Position numbers and translations under genes: made by a program. The notes beneath the pieces are model-generated. The model saw only the letters and a list, made by a program, of their open reading frames with translations. It searched no databases and had not been told where the DNA came from. Shown piece by piece: positions 55,069-64,000 of a stretch of DNA of 64,000 bases. This DNA is from Polaromonas sp. CG_9.7 (GTDB taxonomy: Bacteria; Pseudomonadota; Gammaproteobacteria; Burkholderiales; Burkholderiaceae_C): positions 1-64,000 of the forward strand of contig NZ_JADOVG010000005.1 in the NCBI RefSeq assembly GCF_015752205.1, given 5' to 3'. The first letter of the stretch is position 1. Each line of letters begins with the position of its first letter.

Positions 55069-55545
55069 ATGAAAGGCGACGCACAAGTCATTGCATACCT
55101 GCAGGCCCAGCTCAAAAACGAGCTGACTGCTATCAACCAGTATTTCCTGCATTACCGCATGTACAAGCACTGGGGCCTGGACAAGCTGGCCAAGAAGGAA
55201 TACGACGAATCCATCGGCGAGATGAAGCATGCCGACCGGCTGATGGACCGGCTGTTCATGCTTGACGCCCTGCCCAATTTGCAGGACCTGGGCAAGCTGA
55301 TGATTGGTGAGGATGTGCTGGAAGTGCTCAATTGCGACCTGAAGCTGGAATCGGCCGCGCAAATCACGGTGAAAGAAGGCATGGCCCACTGTGAAGCGGT
55401 GCGCGATTATGTTTCGCGCGATCTGTTGCAGGACATCCTGAACGACACCGAAGAGCACATCGATTTCCTGGAAACCCAGATCGACCTGGCCGGCAAGGTC
55501 GGCATCCAGAACTACATGCAAAGCCAGATGGGCGAACTCAGCTAA
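55069..55545 (+). CDS. bfr: Bacterioferritin
   Basis: A 158-residue, 24-mer iron-storage subunit. Ferroxidase ligands Glu18, Glu51 and His54, plus those in helices C/D, are in place, and heme-ligand Met52 is present, making it a heme-binding Bfr. A strong hairpin follows. It is the first gene of an iron-related stretch (siderophore receptor, PiuC, imelysins). Confidence 0.95.
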   Translation: MKGDAQVIAYLQAQLKNELTAINQYFLHYRMYKHWGLDKLAKKEYDESIGEMKHADRLMDRLFMLDALPNLQDLGKLMIGEDVLEVLNCDLKLESAAQITVKEGMAHCEAVRDYVSRDLLQDILNDTEEHIDFLETQIDLAGKVGIQNYMQSQMGELS

Positions 55546-55598
55546 GGGCTGACGCAACACCCCGGCACCTGAGCGGTGCCGGAACACAGGCAATACAC

Positions 55599-55627
55599 AA
55601 CGGGGCTTTTAAGCCCCGTTGTTGTTT
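55599..55627 (+). terminator. Intrinsic terminator of bfr
   Basis: AACGGGGCTT-TT-AAGCCCCGTT, 10-bp arms, followed by GTTGTTTT, about 50 bp past the bfr stop. Confidence 0.8.
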
Positions 55628-55675
55628 TCAAACACAAGCGCCTGTAAAGAGGAAAGATTTGACTGACGGTATCGC

Positions 55676-55693
55676 GAATAATTCTCATTTATC
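55676..55693. promoter_or_regulatory. Fur-box-like site upstream of the siderophore receptor
   Basis: GAATAATTCTCATTTATC resembles the Fur consensus GATAATGATAATCATTATC and shares the 13-mer AATAATTCTCATT with the site at 58986-59002. Confidence 0.65.
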
Positions 55694-55876
55694 AATACAA
55701 TCGTGAACGCATTTCAGCAGCCAGCCAACTCACGTCCTGCAGGACAGCTTCGAGCCAGCCAAGCCAATATTTAAATCTGATCCGTTGCCCCCAAGGCCGG
55801 ATACCGCTTGGAGCTCTCTCTTTTGGCAAACCTTTCCGCCCGCCCTGCGCGCCACCGCCTGTCCAGCTGTGACAGT

Positions 55877-58102
55877 TTGAAAAAATTTTCTCCGGTCACA
55901 AAAACCACATCTGCCGGCTTGTCATCCGAATGCGTTTTGATGCCCTTGGGTGCGCTGATGCTTGCTGCCTCGGTGTCCGGCTGGGCACAAAGTACGACAC
56001 CTTCGCCTGAATCAGGCATTGCCACAACCACGCAGGTCGAAGGCAAATCCCTGACCCCTGTCACGGTTACCGGTACTCGCGACCGCGCTGCGCAAACCTA
56101 CCAAAGCGGGGTCACCAGCGTCGGCAAGATGCCAGTGGCGGCCAAGGACATTCCGCAGTCGCTGACCGTGATAAATGACAAGCTGATCCATGACCAAGGC
56201 AAGGACAGCTTTAAAAGCGCACTGGAAAATGTCATCGGCATCACGTTTGAAGCCGGCGAAGGCGGCCGTGTTGGTGACAACATCCGGCTGCGCGGCTTCA
56301 GCGCGGCGGGCGACATCTACCTTGATGGCATGCGTGACATTGCGCAGTACAACCGCGATTTGTTCAACATCGACCGGGTGGAAGTGTTGCGCGGTTCGGC
56401 GTCCATGCTGTTTGGCCGGGGCTCCACCGGTGGCATCGTGAGCCAGGTCAGCAAGCAGCCGCGCCTGATCACCGAGCAAGAGGTCAACGCGACGATTGGC
56501 ACCAACGGCTACCAGCGCTATCAAGGCGATTTCAATTTCAAGCTTGATGACGAGGCCGCCCTGCGCATCAATGCCATGGCGACCGACGGCGACGGACGCG
56601 GCGACAATGCCGGCGCCTCCACCCATCGACGCGGCCTGGCGCTTGACTACCGCTTCGGCATTGGCACCGCCAACGAATTCGCTGTCAGCTATTACCACCT
56701 GCATTACAACGACAAGCCCGACTGGGGTTTCCAGTGGCTGGAAGGCAAGCCGGCGCCCTCGCCCACCAACAAATACTGGTATGGCCTGGACAGCGACTTC
56801 CAGAAAGACAAGGCTGATGTGTTGACCCTGTCGCATACCCACCGCTGGAGCGACGGCAGCACCTTGAAAACCACCGCGCGCGACGGCTACTATTCACGCG
56901 CCATGTGGGCCACGCAGTCCAGCTTTGCCGCCGGCACGACCGGCCTGAACGTTAACCCGAACACGGTGGTGAACCGGCGCACGAATGCCAAGTCGGGCGA
57001 AGAACATCACACCTTTTTACAGACCGACTATCTGACCACGACCAACTGGTTTGGCCGCAAGAACAGCTTGCTGGCCGGCGCAGAATATGCGCTGGAAAAG
57101 GCCAAACGATCGACCTATCCTTCATTGATCCGCAACAAACTCGCGACAACGGCTGGCAATCCGGACAGTGCGGGCATCAGCGGCGACCTGACCGAGCGGC
57201 TGGCCACGCAATTCCAGGCGCGCACGCTGGGCCTGTATTTGCAGGACACGATTGACATTGCGCCTTACTGGAAACTGGTCGGCGGCTTGCGCATTGACAA
57301 CTTCAAGGGCGACTACGAACGCACGGGCAATACCGCACCCAACAACACGCCGCTGTCGCGCTCGGACACGCTGCTGAGCAAACGCCTGGGCGTGATGTTC
57401 CAGCCAAACGAAGAAGTGAGCTATTACGCCTCGTATGGCACATCGTTCAACACATCGGGCGACCTTTACCAGTTTGACCCGACCTCGGCCAATACCGATC
57501 CAGAAAGCAGCCGCAACATGGAAATCGGCGCCAAGTGGGAACTGTATGGCGGTGACCTGTCGTTCCGCACCGCACTGGCACGCACCGAAAAATTCAACGA
57601 ACGCAACACCGACATCGACACGGCCAACAATTCCTACCTGCTTTCAGGCAAGCGCCATACCGATGCGCTGGAGTTCGAGATTGCCGGTCGTATCACGCCG
57701 CAGTGGGATGTTTTTGCGGGCCTTGGTTTCATGAAAGCGGTGATTGACCAATCGGGCTCGAATGCCGCCGGTCAGGCTGAAGTCGGGAAAAACCCGGGCC
57801 TGAGCCCGAGCCGTCAAGCGACCTTGTTCACCACCTACCGAATTGGCGACAAGTGGCGCGTGGGAGGCGGCTTCACGGCGGTCAGCCAGAACAAGCCAGC
57901 CAACAGCGTCACTTCACTGAACCGCGCACCAGGTTATGTCAAGGCCGATGCGCTGCTGGAGTACCGTATCAATGAAGGCAACAGCGTGAAGTTCAACATC
58001 GACAACCTGTTTGACAAGGTGTACTACAACACGCTGTACCGGGGCTTTGCCGCGCCGGGCGATGAGCGCAGTGTGCGCCTGACGCTGACCAGCCGGTTTT
58101 AA
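55877..58102 (+). CDS. TonB-dependent siderophore receptor (catecholate Fiu/PiuA type)
   Basis: An outer-membrane receptor of about 741 residues. After the signal region (hydrophobic core [17 protein letters not shown]) come the TonB-box region, plug ([41 protein letters not shown]) and 22-strand barrel ending in Phe. TTG 55877 gives a normal KKF signal peptide. TTG 55808 and ATG 55940 are alternatives. A Fur-like site lies upstream and piuC downstream, indicating iron-limited expression. A GCGCCTG/CAGGCGC hairpin follows at 58109-58126. Confidence 0.92.
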   Translation: MKKFSPVTKTTSAGLSSECVLMPLGALMLAASVSGWAQSTTPSPESGIATTTQVEGKSLTPVTVTGTRDRAAQTYQSGVTSVGKMPVAAKDIPQSLTVINDKLIHDQGKDSFKSALENVIGITFEAGEGGRVGDNIRLRGFSAAGDIYLDGMRDIAQYNRDLFNIDRVEVLRGSASMLFGRGSTGGIVSQVSKQPRLITEQEVNATIGTNGYQRYQGDFNFKLDDEAALRINAMATDGDGRGDNAGASTHRRGLALDYRFGIGTANEFAVSYYHLHYNDKPDWGFQWLEGKPAPSPTNKYWYGLDSDFQKDKADVLTLSHTHRWSDGSTLKTTARDGYYSRAMWATQSSFAAGTTGLNVNPNTVVNRRTNAKSGEEHHTFLQTDYLTTTNWFGRKNSLLAGAEYALEKAKRSTYPSLIRNKLATTAGNPDSAGISGDLTERLATQFQARTLGLYLQDTIDIAPYWKLVGGLRIDNFKGDYERTGNTAPNNTPLSRSDTLLSKRLGVMFQPNEEVSYYASYGTSFNTSGDLYQFDPTSANTDPESSRNMEIGAKWELYGGDLSFRTALARTEKFNERNTDIDTANNSYLLSGKRHTDALEFEIAGRITPQWDVFAGLGFMKAVIDQSGSNAAGQAEVGKNPGLSPSRQATLFTTYRIGDKWRVGGGFTAVSQNKPANSVTSLNRAPGYVKADALLEYRINEGNSVKFNIDNLFDKVYYNTLYRGFAAPGDERSVRLTLTSRF

Positions 58103-58188
58103 CCTGCAGCGCCTGCCATCAGGCGCCCCCCAGAACCTCGGACATTTCGGATTCACGCCGCAATGTCCGATTCCATTTGGAATTACAC

Positions 58189-58902
58189 ATGCTGCTTCGC
58201 ATTCCACAAGTCCTTGCGCCTGACGAACTCGCACAAGTCCGCCACCTCATCCTCGGTGCAGACTGGTCTGATGGCCGCATCACCGCCGGCAGCCAGTCCA
58301 GTTCCGTCAAGAACAACCTTCAACTTTCAGAAGAGCTGCCGGCCGCCCAGCAGGCTCGCCACCTTGTTTCCATGGCACTGGCCCGCAACCCGATGTTCGT
58401 GACCGGCGCGCTCCCCAAATCAGTCTACCCGCCGCTGTTTAACCGCTACGGCGGTGGCAATGCCACCAACCACTTTGGCAAACACATCGACAACGCCGTG
58501 CGCACCCATGCGGCCACAGCGCGCCATGTGCGCACCGATATTTCCTGCACGCTATTTCTGAGCGACCCGGCCAGCTACGACGGCGGTGACCTGGTGGTGG
58601 AGGACACCTATGGCGAGCAGCGCATCAAGTTTGAAGCGGGCGACCTGGTGATGTACCCGGGCACATCGGTGCATCGGGTGGAGCCCGTCACGCGAGGCGA
58701 GCGGCTGGCCTCCTTTTTCTGGATAGAGAGCATGGTTCGCGCCGATTCGCAGCGCAGGCTGCTGTACGAAATGGACATGGCAATCACTTCACTCCGGCGC
58801 AAAGACATGGCGCAATCCGCGCCCGGCAGCGCCGAAAGCAGCGAGGTCGTCAAGCTGACCGGCTGCTATCACAACCTGTTGCGCATGTGGGCCGATGTTT
58901 GA
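58189..58902 (+). CDS. piuC: PKHD-type Fe(II)/2-oxoglutarate hydroxylase PiuC
   Basis: A 237-residue dioxygenase. His99-x-Asp101 and His162 bind Fe(II), and Arg172 (GERLASFFW) binds 2-oxoglutarate. Family blocks include [17 protein letters not shown] and [14 protein letters not shown]. PiuC genes accompany TonB siderophore receptors such as PiuA. The start is ATG 58189; a frame from 58177 adds four residues. The hydroxylation target is unknown. Confidence 0.93.
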   Translation: MLLRIPQVLAPDELAQVRHLILGADWSDGRITAGSQSSSVKNNLQLSEELPAAQQARHLVSMALARNPMFVTGALPKSVYPPLFNRYGGGNATNHFGKHIDNAVRTHAATARHVRTDISCTLFLSDPASYDGGDLVVEDTYGEQRIKFEAGDLVMYPGTSVHRVEPVTRGERLASFFWIESMVRADSQRRLLYEMDMAITSLRRKDMAQSAPGSAESSEVVKLTGCYHNLLRMWADV

Positions 58903-58985
58903 TGGCAATGCGTGACGCTTGGACGACTGCCTGCGTCGCTGCGCGCCAAGTTGAACATCCAAGTCCGGCCCTAGTATTAGAATAA

Positions 58986-59002
58986 AAATAATTCTCATTC
59001 GC
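58986..59002. promoter_or_regulatory. Fur-box-like site upstream of the imelysin operon
   Basis: AAATAATTCTCATTCGC about 40 bp before the imelysin start, identical over 13 bases (AATAATTCTCATT) to the site before the siderophore receptor. Confidence 0.65.
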
Positions 59003-59041
59003 AATTATTTTTTAATCCATCGTATTTATAGAGGACACCAG

Positions 59042-60244
59042 ATGAAGCAACTCGTGATCGCAGCCAGCCTGATGGCGCTGCTTGGCACCTCGCAGGCCGT
59101 CCTGGCCCAGACGGCCAGCGCACCTGCAGCCGTCAACGCGTCGGTGGGCGCGGCGTCGTTCAATACCGTCGCCTCGAACTATGCAGTCCTGGTCAATGCC
59201 AGCTACGCCGACACCCTGGCGGCAACGAAAACCATGCAGCAGTCGATTGCCGCTTTCGTCAAATCACCCTCTGCCGACACCCTGGCGGCGGCGCGCAAGA
59301 CCTGGCTGGCGGCGCGCGAGTTCTACGGCCAGACCGAAGCCTTTCGCTTTTATGGCGGTCCCATTGACGACGCCAACGGCCCCGAAGGCCGAATCAACGC
59401 CTGGCCCATGGACGAATCCTATGTTGATGGCACAAAAGGCAAGCCCGACAGTGGCCTGATCAGCAATCGCAAATTCGTCATCAGCAAAAAGAACTTGTCG
59501 GCGCAAAACGAGCGCGGCGGCGAAGAAAACATTGCCACCGGCTGGCACGCCATCGAATTTTTGTTGTGGGGCCAGGATGTCTCGGACACCGGACCGGGCG
59601 ACCGCAGCTTTGAGGATTTCGTCGATGGCAAGGCGCCCAATGCCGACCGCCGCCGCCAATACCTGACGGTGGTCACGGACCTGTTGACCGACGATCTGGG
59701 CGGTGTGGCCAAGGGCTGGGCGCCTGGCGTTAAAAACAACTACCGCGCCAAGTTTGAAAAAGTCGGCCAGGAATCGGTTCGCAAGATGCTGCTGGGCTTG
59801 GGCTCGCTCTCGCGCGGCGAGTTGGCCGGTGAACGTCTGGAAGTGGCGATCAACAGCCAGGACCAGGAAGACGAGCATTCCTGCTTTTCCGACAACACCC
59901 ACCGCGACGTGGTGAACAACGCCCTGGGCATCCAGAACGTCTGGATGGGGGAATACAAGCGCGCCGACGGCAGCCTGCTCAAGGGCGCCTCCTTGCGCGA
60001 GCTGGTCGCTGCCAAGGACCCGGCGCTGGCCGGGCAGACGACCCAGCGGATCAACGCATCGGTCCTGGCGGCACAAGCCATCCAGGCGCCGTTTGACCGT
60101 GAAATCATTGGTGCCAAGGAGGCACCGGGCCGCCTGCGCATCCAGAACACCATCGACAGCCTGACGCAGCAAAGCAAGGACCTGGCCGCATCAGCCAAGG
60201 CCTTGGGCATCACCCGGCTTGCAATCAGTGCGCCCGCAAAATAA
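59042..60244 (+). CDS. Imelysin-family (peptidase M75 / IrpA-like) iron-regulated protein
   Basis: A 400-residue exported protein. The signal peptide is about 1-22 (cleavage at VLA-QT). The imelysin signature GxHxxE is Gly167-Trp-His169-Ala-Ile-Glu172. Relatives (IrpA, ICMP, EfeO M75 domain) bind metal and serve iron uptake; peptidase activity is doubtful. It is the first gene of a four-gene operon behind a Fur-like site, with 11 bp to the next gene. Confidence 0.92.
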   Translation: MKQLVIAASLMALLGTSQAVLAQTASAPAAVNASVGAASFNTVASNYAVLVNASYADTLAATKTMQQSIAAFVKSPSADTLAAARKTWLAAREFYGQTEAFRFYGGPIDDANGPEGRINAWPMDESYVDGTKGKPDSGLISNRKFVISKKNLSAQNERGGEENIATGWHAIEFLLWGQDVSDTGPGDRSFEDFVDGKAPNADRRRQYLTVVTDLLTDDLGGVAKGWAPGVKNNYRAKFEKVGQESVRKMLLGLGSLSRGELAGERLEVAINSQDQEDEHSCFSDNTHRDVVNNALGIQNVWMGEYKRADGSLLKGASLRELVAAKDPALAGQTTQRINASVLAAQAIQAPFDREIIGAKEAPGRLRIQNTIDSLTQQSKDLAASAKALGITRLAISAPAK

Positions 60245-60255
60245 CACCGAGCACC

Positions 60256-61686
60256 ATGACTGGAAAACGTTTTGCCGCGGCGCTGCTGTGCAGCAGCGTC
60301 GGGCTTGCAATTGCCTTGGGGAGCAGCGCAGCCAAACCGCTGGACGATGAAAGAACCGGCGGCGACACCACGGTTTATGCCACCGGGCGCAATGCCTTTT
60401 CGTTTCCGGCGGCCAACCTGGATGACGAGGAGCGCACGCGCTTTGTCATTGGCAACTCGTTTTTCAAGCGCAACTGGGTCGAAGCGCCTGCGTCCACGAC
60501 GGCGCGCGACGGACTCGGGCCACACTTCATCGCACGGTCTTGCGGTGGCTGCCATGTGACAGACGGCCGGGGCGAGCCGCCGCAAATCTTCAACCAGCTG
60601 GTCAAGGCAGACCCGGCGGTGGGACTGCTGATGCGCCTGTCGGTGCCCGGAAAAGCTGACCCTCGGGTTGGCGTGGTGCCTGAGCCGGTGTACGGCGACC
60701 AGTTCAACAATGCGGCGGTGCATGGCGTCAAGCCCGAAGGCAGCGTCGTGATTCGCCACACGCCGGTCACCGGCCATTTTGCCGATGGCACCCGCTACAC
60801 CTTGCAAAAGCCAGCCTACAGTTTCGACCACCTGAATTACGGCCCCATGCAGCCGGGCGTGATGATCGGGCCGCGCATCGCGCCTCAGATCATTGGCGTC
60901 GGCCTGCTCGAAGCGATTGCAGAATCGGAAATTCTGGGCAATGCAGCCCGACAAGCTGCGGCGCCCGGCCCGATCAAGGGCCAGGTCAATCGCGTATGGG
61001 ACGAGTTTGCCCAACGGGAAATGCTGGGCCGTTTTGGCTGGAAGGCCAATGTGGCCACAATTGCGCACCAGACCGCTGCTGCGTTCCGGGGCGATGTCGG
61101 CATCACATCGTCACACGCGCCCGACGAAAGCTGCACCCCGACTCAAACCGACTGCCTTCAGGCACCACGCGGTGCGCAGGGCGAAGGCCCGGAAATCGAT
61201 GACAAGACGCTGGGCGACGTGGTGTTCTACCAGGCCACGCTGGCTCCGCCGGCGCGGCGCAACGCGCAAGACCTCCAAACCGTGCGCGGCCAGCAACTGT
61301 TTACCCAGGCCCAGTGCGTCGCTTGCCACCGGCCGAGTTACGTCACTGCGGCCGGACCTTTTGCGCAGTTGACCAGCAAAGCGCTGAACGGCCAGCGCAT
61401 CTGGCCGTATACCGACTTGCTGCTGCACGACATGGGCGACGGTCTGGCCGATGGCCGCCCCGACTTCCATGCCAGCGGCCGCCAGTGGAAAACGCCACCC
61501 CTGTGGGGCATTGGCCTGATCAAGGATGTCAACAGCCACAACCGGCTGCTGCATGACGGGCGCGCGCGCGGCACGCTTGAAGCGATCCTGTGGCACGGCG
61601 GCGAGGCTGAGGAGAGCAAGCAGCAGGTGCTGAAGTTCAACAAATCCCAGCGTGAAGCGCTGATTAAATTCGTGGAATCCTTATGA
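60256..61686 (+). CDS. Di-heme oxidoreductase-like protein (DUF1111, thiol-oxidoreductase-like)
   Basis: A 476-residue exported protein with an N-terminal signal (about 1-25). Two heme-c motifs are seen: CGGCH near residue 96 in SCGGCHVTDGRGEPP, and CVACH in the C-terminal third. The C-terminal PPLWGIGL...LHDGRARGTLEAILWHGGEA is the DUF1111 hallmark, related to MauG/CcpA-type diheme enzymes. In this operon a redox role on iron is plausible but unproven. Its stop overlaps the next start (ATGA). Confidence 0.9.
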   Translation: MTGKRFAAALLCSSVGLAIALGSSAAKPLDDERTGGDTTVYATGRNAFSFPAANLDDEERTRFVIGNSFFKRNWVEAPASTTARDGLGPHFIARSCGGCHVTDGRGEPPQIFNQLVKADPAVGLLMRLSVPGKADPRVGVVPEPVYGDQFNNAAVHGVKPEGSVVIRHTPVTGHFADGTRYTLQKPAYSFDHLNYGPMQPGVMIGPRIAPQIIGVGLLEAIAESEILGNAARQAAAPGPIKGQVNRVWDEFAQREMLGRFGWKANVATIAHQTAAAFRGDVGITSSHAPDESCTPTQTDCLQAPRGAQGEGPEIDDKTLGDVVFYQATLAPPARRNAQDLQTVRGQQLFTQAQCVACHRPSYVTAAGPFAQLTSKALNGQRIWPYTDLLLHDMGDGLADGRPDFHASGRQWKTPPLWGIGLIKDVNSHNRLLHDGRARGTLEAILWHGGEAEESKQQVLKFNKSQREALIKFVESL

Positions 61687-62765
61687 AATTGTTAATTCAG
61701 CCTGTCCTGGCGCTGACGCTTGGCTTAGGCCTGTTCGCCAGCGGATCGGCCATGGCGCAGACCAACTGGTCGCAAGTGGCGGTTCCGGCCTACAGCCCCA
61801 CCCACGTCCTGCAAGGCCTGCACCAGTACTGGACGCTGCCCCGGTCTGACGACTTTGCACGAGAAGCACAGGCTTTGCCGGTGGCGGTCATGGCGCTGTG
61901 CGAAGCCGCATCGCCCGCCTCACAGGCACAGGCAGTGGCACGCGGGCAATGGCAGGCCACCACCCATGCCTGGGAGCGGCTTTCGGCAGTGGCTGTCGGG
62001 CCACTGATCACACGCCGCTCTCAGCGGCAAATCGACTTCTCGCCGACGCGCCCGGCGCTTATTGAACGGGCGATCAAGTCCGCACCGGTCGGGCCGCAAG
62101 CCATGGAACTGGTCGGAACGCCCGGCAAGGGTTTGCCAGCACTCGAATGGCTGCTCTGGACACGTCCGGTCGCGCCCGGCTCTGCCGCCTGCCGTTATGC
62201 CGTGGAAGTGGCACATGACATCGAGCGTGAAGCGCTGGCCTTGCAGCAGGACTTCAAGACTTTGGCGGCAACCGACTGGCAAAATGCCGAGCTCGCAACA
62301 GTGGCGGCCGGCATGAGTGAACTGGTCAACCAGTGGGCAGGCGGCGTGGAACGCTTGCGCTGGGCGCAAATGGAAAAACCGCTGCGCGCGGCTGGCGACA
62401 AGGAAGCGCCCGAGTGGCCCCGCGCGTCCAGCGGCCAGACAGTGCAAAGCTGGACGGCACAATGGGAGTCGTTGCAAGCGCTGGGCGTGTTGCAGGGCAA
62501 GGAAGCGCCTGCGCTGGGGCGGGGTCTGGTGCCGCTGGAAACCTACCTGCGCGGCATGGGCCTCAACCCGGTGGCCAACGCATTGCTGGCCGCAACGCAG
62601 CACTCAAACCAACGCATTCAAAAATTGGCTGGCAGCCGTGCACCCGGCCATCCGCAGGTGCTGGACGCCTCCCGTTCGCTGGCCGCGCTCAAGCGGGTAA
62701 CAGAGGGCCAGGTGGCGCCTGCACTGGACATTGGCATGGGCTTTTCGGATGCGGACGGAGATTAG
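61683..62765 (+). CDS. Second imelysin-family protein (degenerate signature)
   Basis: A 360-residue exported protein. The signal peptide is about 1-25 (SAMA-QT). It is imelysin-like in length and helical pattern, but the GxHxxE position reads Gly150-Leu-Pro-Ala-Leu-Glu155, so the metal-binding His is absent. It is translationally coupled to the cytochrome gene by a 4-bp overlap and lies 3 bp before the DUF1513 gene. It may be a structural partner of the first imelysin. Confidence 0.87.
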   Translation: MKLLIQPVLALTLGLGLFASGSAMAQTNWSQVAVPAYSPTHVLQGLHQYWTLPRSDDFAREAQALPVAVMALCEAASPASQAQAVARGQWQATTHAWERLSAVAVGPLITRRSQRQIDFSPTRPALIERAIKSAPVGPQAMELVGTPGKGLPALEWLLWTRPVAPGSAACRYAVEVAHDIEREALALQQDFKTLAATDWQNAELATVAAGMSELVNQWAGGVERLRWAQMEKPLRAAGDKEAPEWPRASSGQTVQSWTAQWESLQALGVLQGKEAPALGRGLVPLETYLRGMGLNPVANALLAATQHSNQRIQKLAGSRAPGHPQVLDASRSLAALKRVTEGQVAPALDIGMGFSDADGD

Positions 62766-62768
62766 GCC

Positions 62769-63906
62769 ATGACCGCCCGGCGTGACATGCTGCGCATGCT
62801 GGGCAGTCTGGGATTGGCGCCATGGCTGACCGGCGCCGCCACGCACGGCGCCAGTTCGCAACCTTCCGCCCGGCTTGTTGCCGCCTGGCAAAGCGCTGAC
62901 GTTTTCCGGATTGGCGTGCTGGCAGCGCAAACGCAGGGCGTAATGCGCGCCGCACAATCGATTGACGTGCCGACCCGGGCGCACGGTCTGCTGGCTCTGG
63001 CGGACGACAATGTGCTGGTGGTGGCCCGGCGGCCCGGCGACTGGCTGCTGCGCTGGTCGCCCGGTGGCAGCAAGCCGGAGCAATGGCAGTGGATCGAATC
63101 GAGCCGGGCCTTCAATGGGCATGTGATTGCCAGCCCTGATGGCAAACGGCTTTTCCACCACCGAGACCAACCTGGAAACTGGCGCCGGCCTGGTGGGCGT
63201 CAGGGATGCACGTTCCTTGCACAAGCTGGACGAGTGGCCGACTTTCGGCATTGATGCGCACGAGTTGCTGTGGGACACGAGCGAGCCGGGTCGCGCAACG
63301 CTGATGGTGGCCAACGGCGGCGTTCTGACGCAGCCCGAAACAGGACGCGCGAAACTTGACCTTGACCAGATGGACTCCTCTCTGGTCAGGCTCGATGCCG
63401 CCAGCGGCGCACTGCTTGGCCAATGGCGCTTGGCGGACCAGCGTTTGAGCCTGCGGCATCTGGCCTGGCAAAGCGCACCGGCTGGGAAAAATCCGCTGTT
63501 GGGCATCGCGCTTCAGGCCGAGCACGACAACGCCGCGCAAAAAAATCGGGCGCCAGTGCTGGCCCTGTTTGACGGCACCATGCTCAAACCGGTGCAAACC
63601 ACCACCAGCCTTGCGGGCTATGGCGGCGCCATTTGTGCCATGCAAGACGGCTGGGCAGTGGGCTGTCCGCGGGCGAATGGCGTTGCCCTGTTTGGCAACG
63701 ACGGTTCGTGGCGCGAATTGGTCGCCCTGCCCCATGCCTGCGCCGTTGCCACGGTGGAGGATGGCTGCTGGGCGGGCGGCCAGGATGAGGCCTTGTGGAC
63801 CATCGGCGAAACCAAGGCGGCAAACATAACCCTCACGCTGAGCCCAGACACGGTCCGATTGGACAATCACTGGACATTGATGCCGAAGTCTTCACGCAAG
63901 GCATAG
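62769..63906 (+). pseudogene. DUF1513 family gene with a single-base frameshift
   Basis: From ATG 62769 the frame encodes a Tat-like N-terminus (MTARRDMLRMLGSLGLAPWL) and the first third of a DUF1513 beta-propeller up to FNGHVIASPDGKRLF. At about 63150-63156 (CTTTTCC) homology shifts by one base into TTETNLETGAGLVGVRDARS and continues to the normal end at 63906. One extra base there explains the break. Remaining codons look intact, so it is a recent mutation, a sequencing error or, less likely, recoding. Homologues share this imelysin operon and are periplasmic. Confidence 0.85.
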
Positions 63907-64000
63907 CTTGACGCTGGGCTGCAGGCCTGCTCAAGCAAGAATTTGTTCCAGGTTGAGCAGACTGTCAATTCAACCCGGATACAAAAAAGCAGCCAACAAA

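Larger units (their letters stand above)
55546..55876. other. Intergenic region between bfr and the siderophore receptor
   Basis: 331 bp. It holds a hairpin CCGGCACC/GGTGCCGG (55562-55582), the main terminator, a Fur-box-like site and the receptor promoter. No gene was seen. Confidence 0.6.

Overview
The window is GC-rich bacterial chromosome. Gene content and protein relatedness point to a betaproteobacterium of the Burkholderiales, most likely Comamonadaceae (Polaromonas/Rhodoferax-like). Indicators are the mix of conserved Burkholderiales genes (gshA, dusC, rluA, ispD/ispF, mfd, serB, an OmpR/EnvZ pair, DUF3422, yaeQ) and a dispersed intergenic repeat built around GCTATT-(spacer)-AATAGC. 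The species assignment is inference. No rRNA, tRNA, CRISPR array, insertion sequence or prophage was recognised.

Layout. 0.2-7.7 kb: housekeeping and small genes (hemerythrin-like protein, CXXCXGXG mini-protein, ylqF, gshA, carboxylesterase, SGNH hydrolase, tspO, DUF4864). 7.7-10.7 kb: a divergent norR-hmp nitric-oxide detoxification pair with a recognisable sigma-54 promoter and NorR-type sites. 10.8-20.7 kb: DUF1993, a large exported GH5 protein, dusC, a methyltransferase, mpg, two small membrane/stress proteins and a nitroreductase remnant. 20.9-24.6 kb: ferredoxin, two coupled c-type cytochromes with no dehydrogenase beside them, and an MFS exporter. 24.9-31.3 kb: a 47-aa basic peptide, VF530, rluA, an SDR, ppk2, UspA, DUF427, a gutted hemN pseudogene, yaeQ and a K+ channel with a C-terminal zinc ribbon. 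31.5-41 kb: acyl-CoA ligase, PACE efflux protein, phosphoesterase, lipid kinase, SIMPL protein, OmpR/EnvZ-like pair and ispDF.

41-53 kb: mfd is translationally coupled to a DUF1016 nuclease. A type III restriction-modification pair (mod-res) follows, then serB and an ABC exporter. The mod-res pair is bracketed by two same-orientation copies of the dispersed repeat, and a third copy is read through as the end of mod. The middle of mod is much less GC-rich than its end. This is the clearest accessory cassette here.

53-64 kb: DUF3422, a small HNH protein, then an iron block. It comprises bacterioferritin, a TonB-dependent siderophore receptor, PiuC and an operon of imelysin, diheme cytochrome-like protein, second imelysin and DUF1513 protein. 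Fur-box-like sites sharing a 13-bp core precede the receptor and the imelysin operon. The DUF1513 gene carries a single-base frameshift.

The features most worth following up are the dispersed repeat family (about 12 copies, several supplying the 3' ends of genes), the repeat-bracketed defence cassette, and the imelysin/cytochrome operon.
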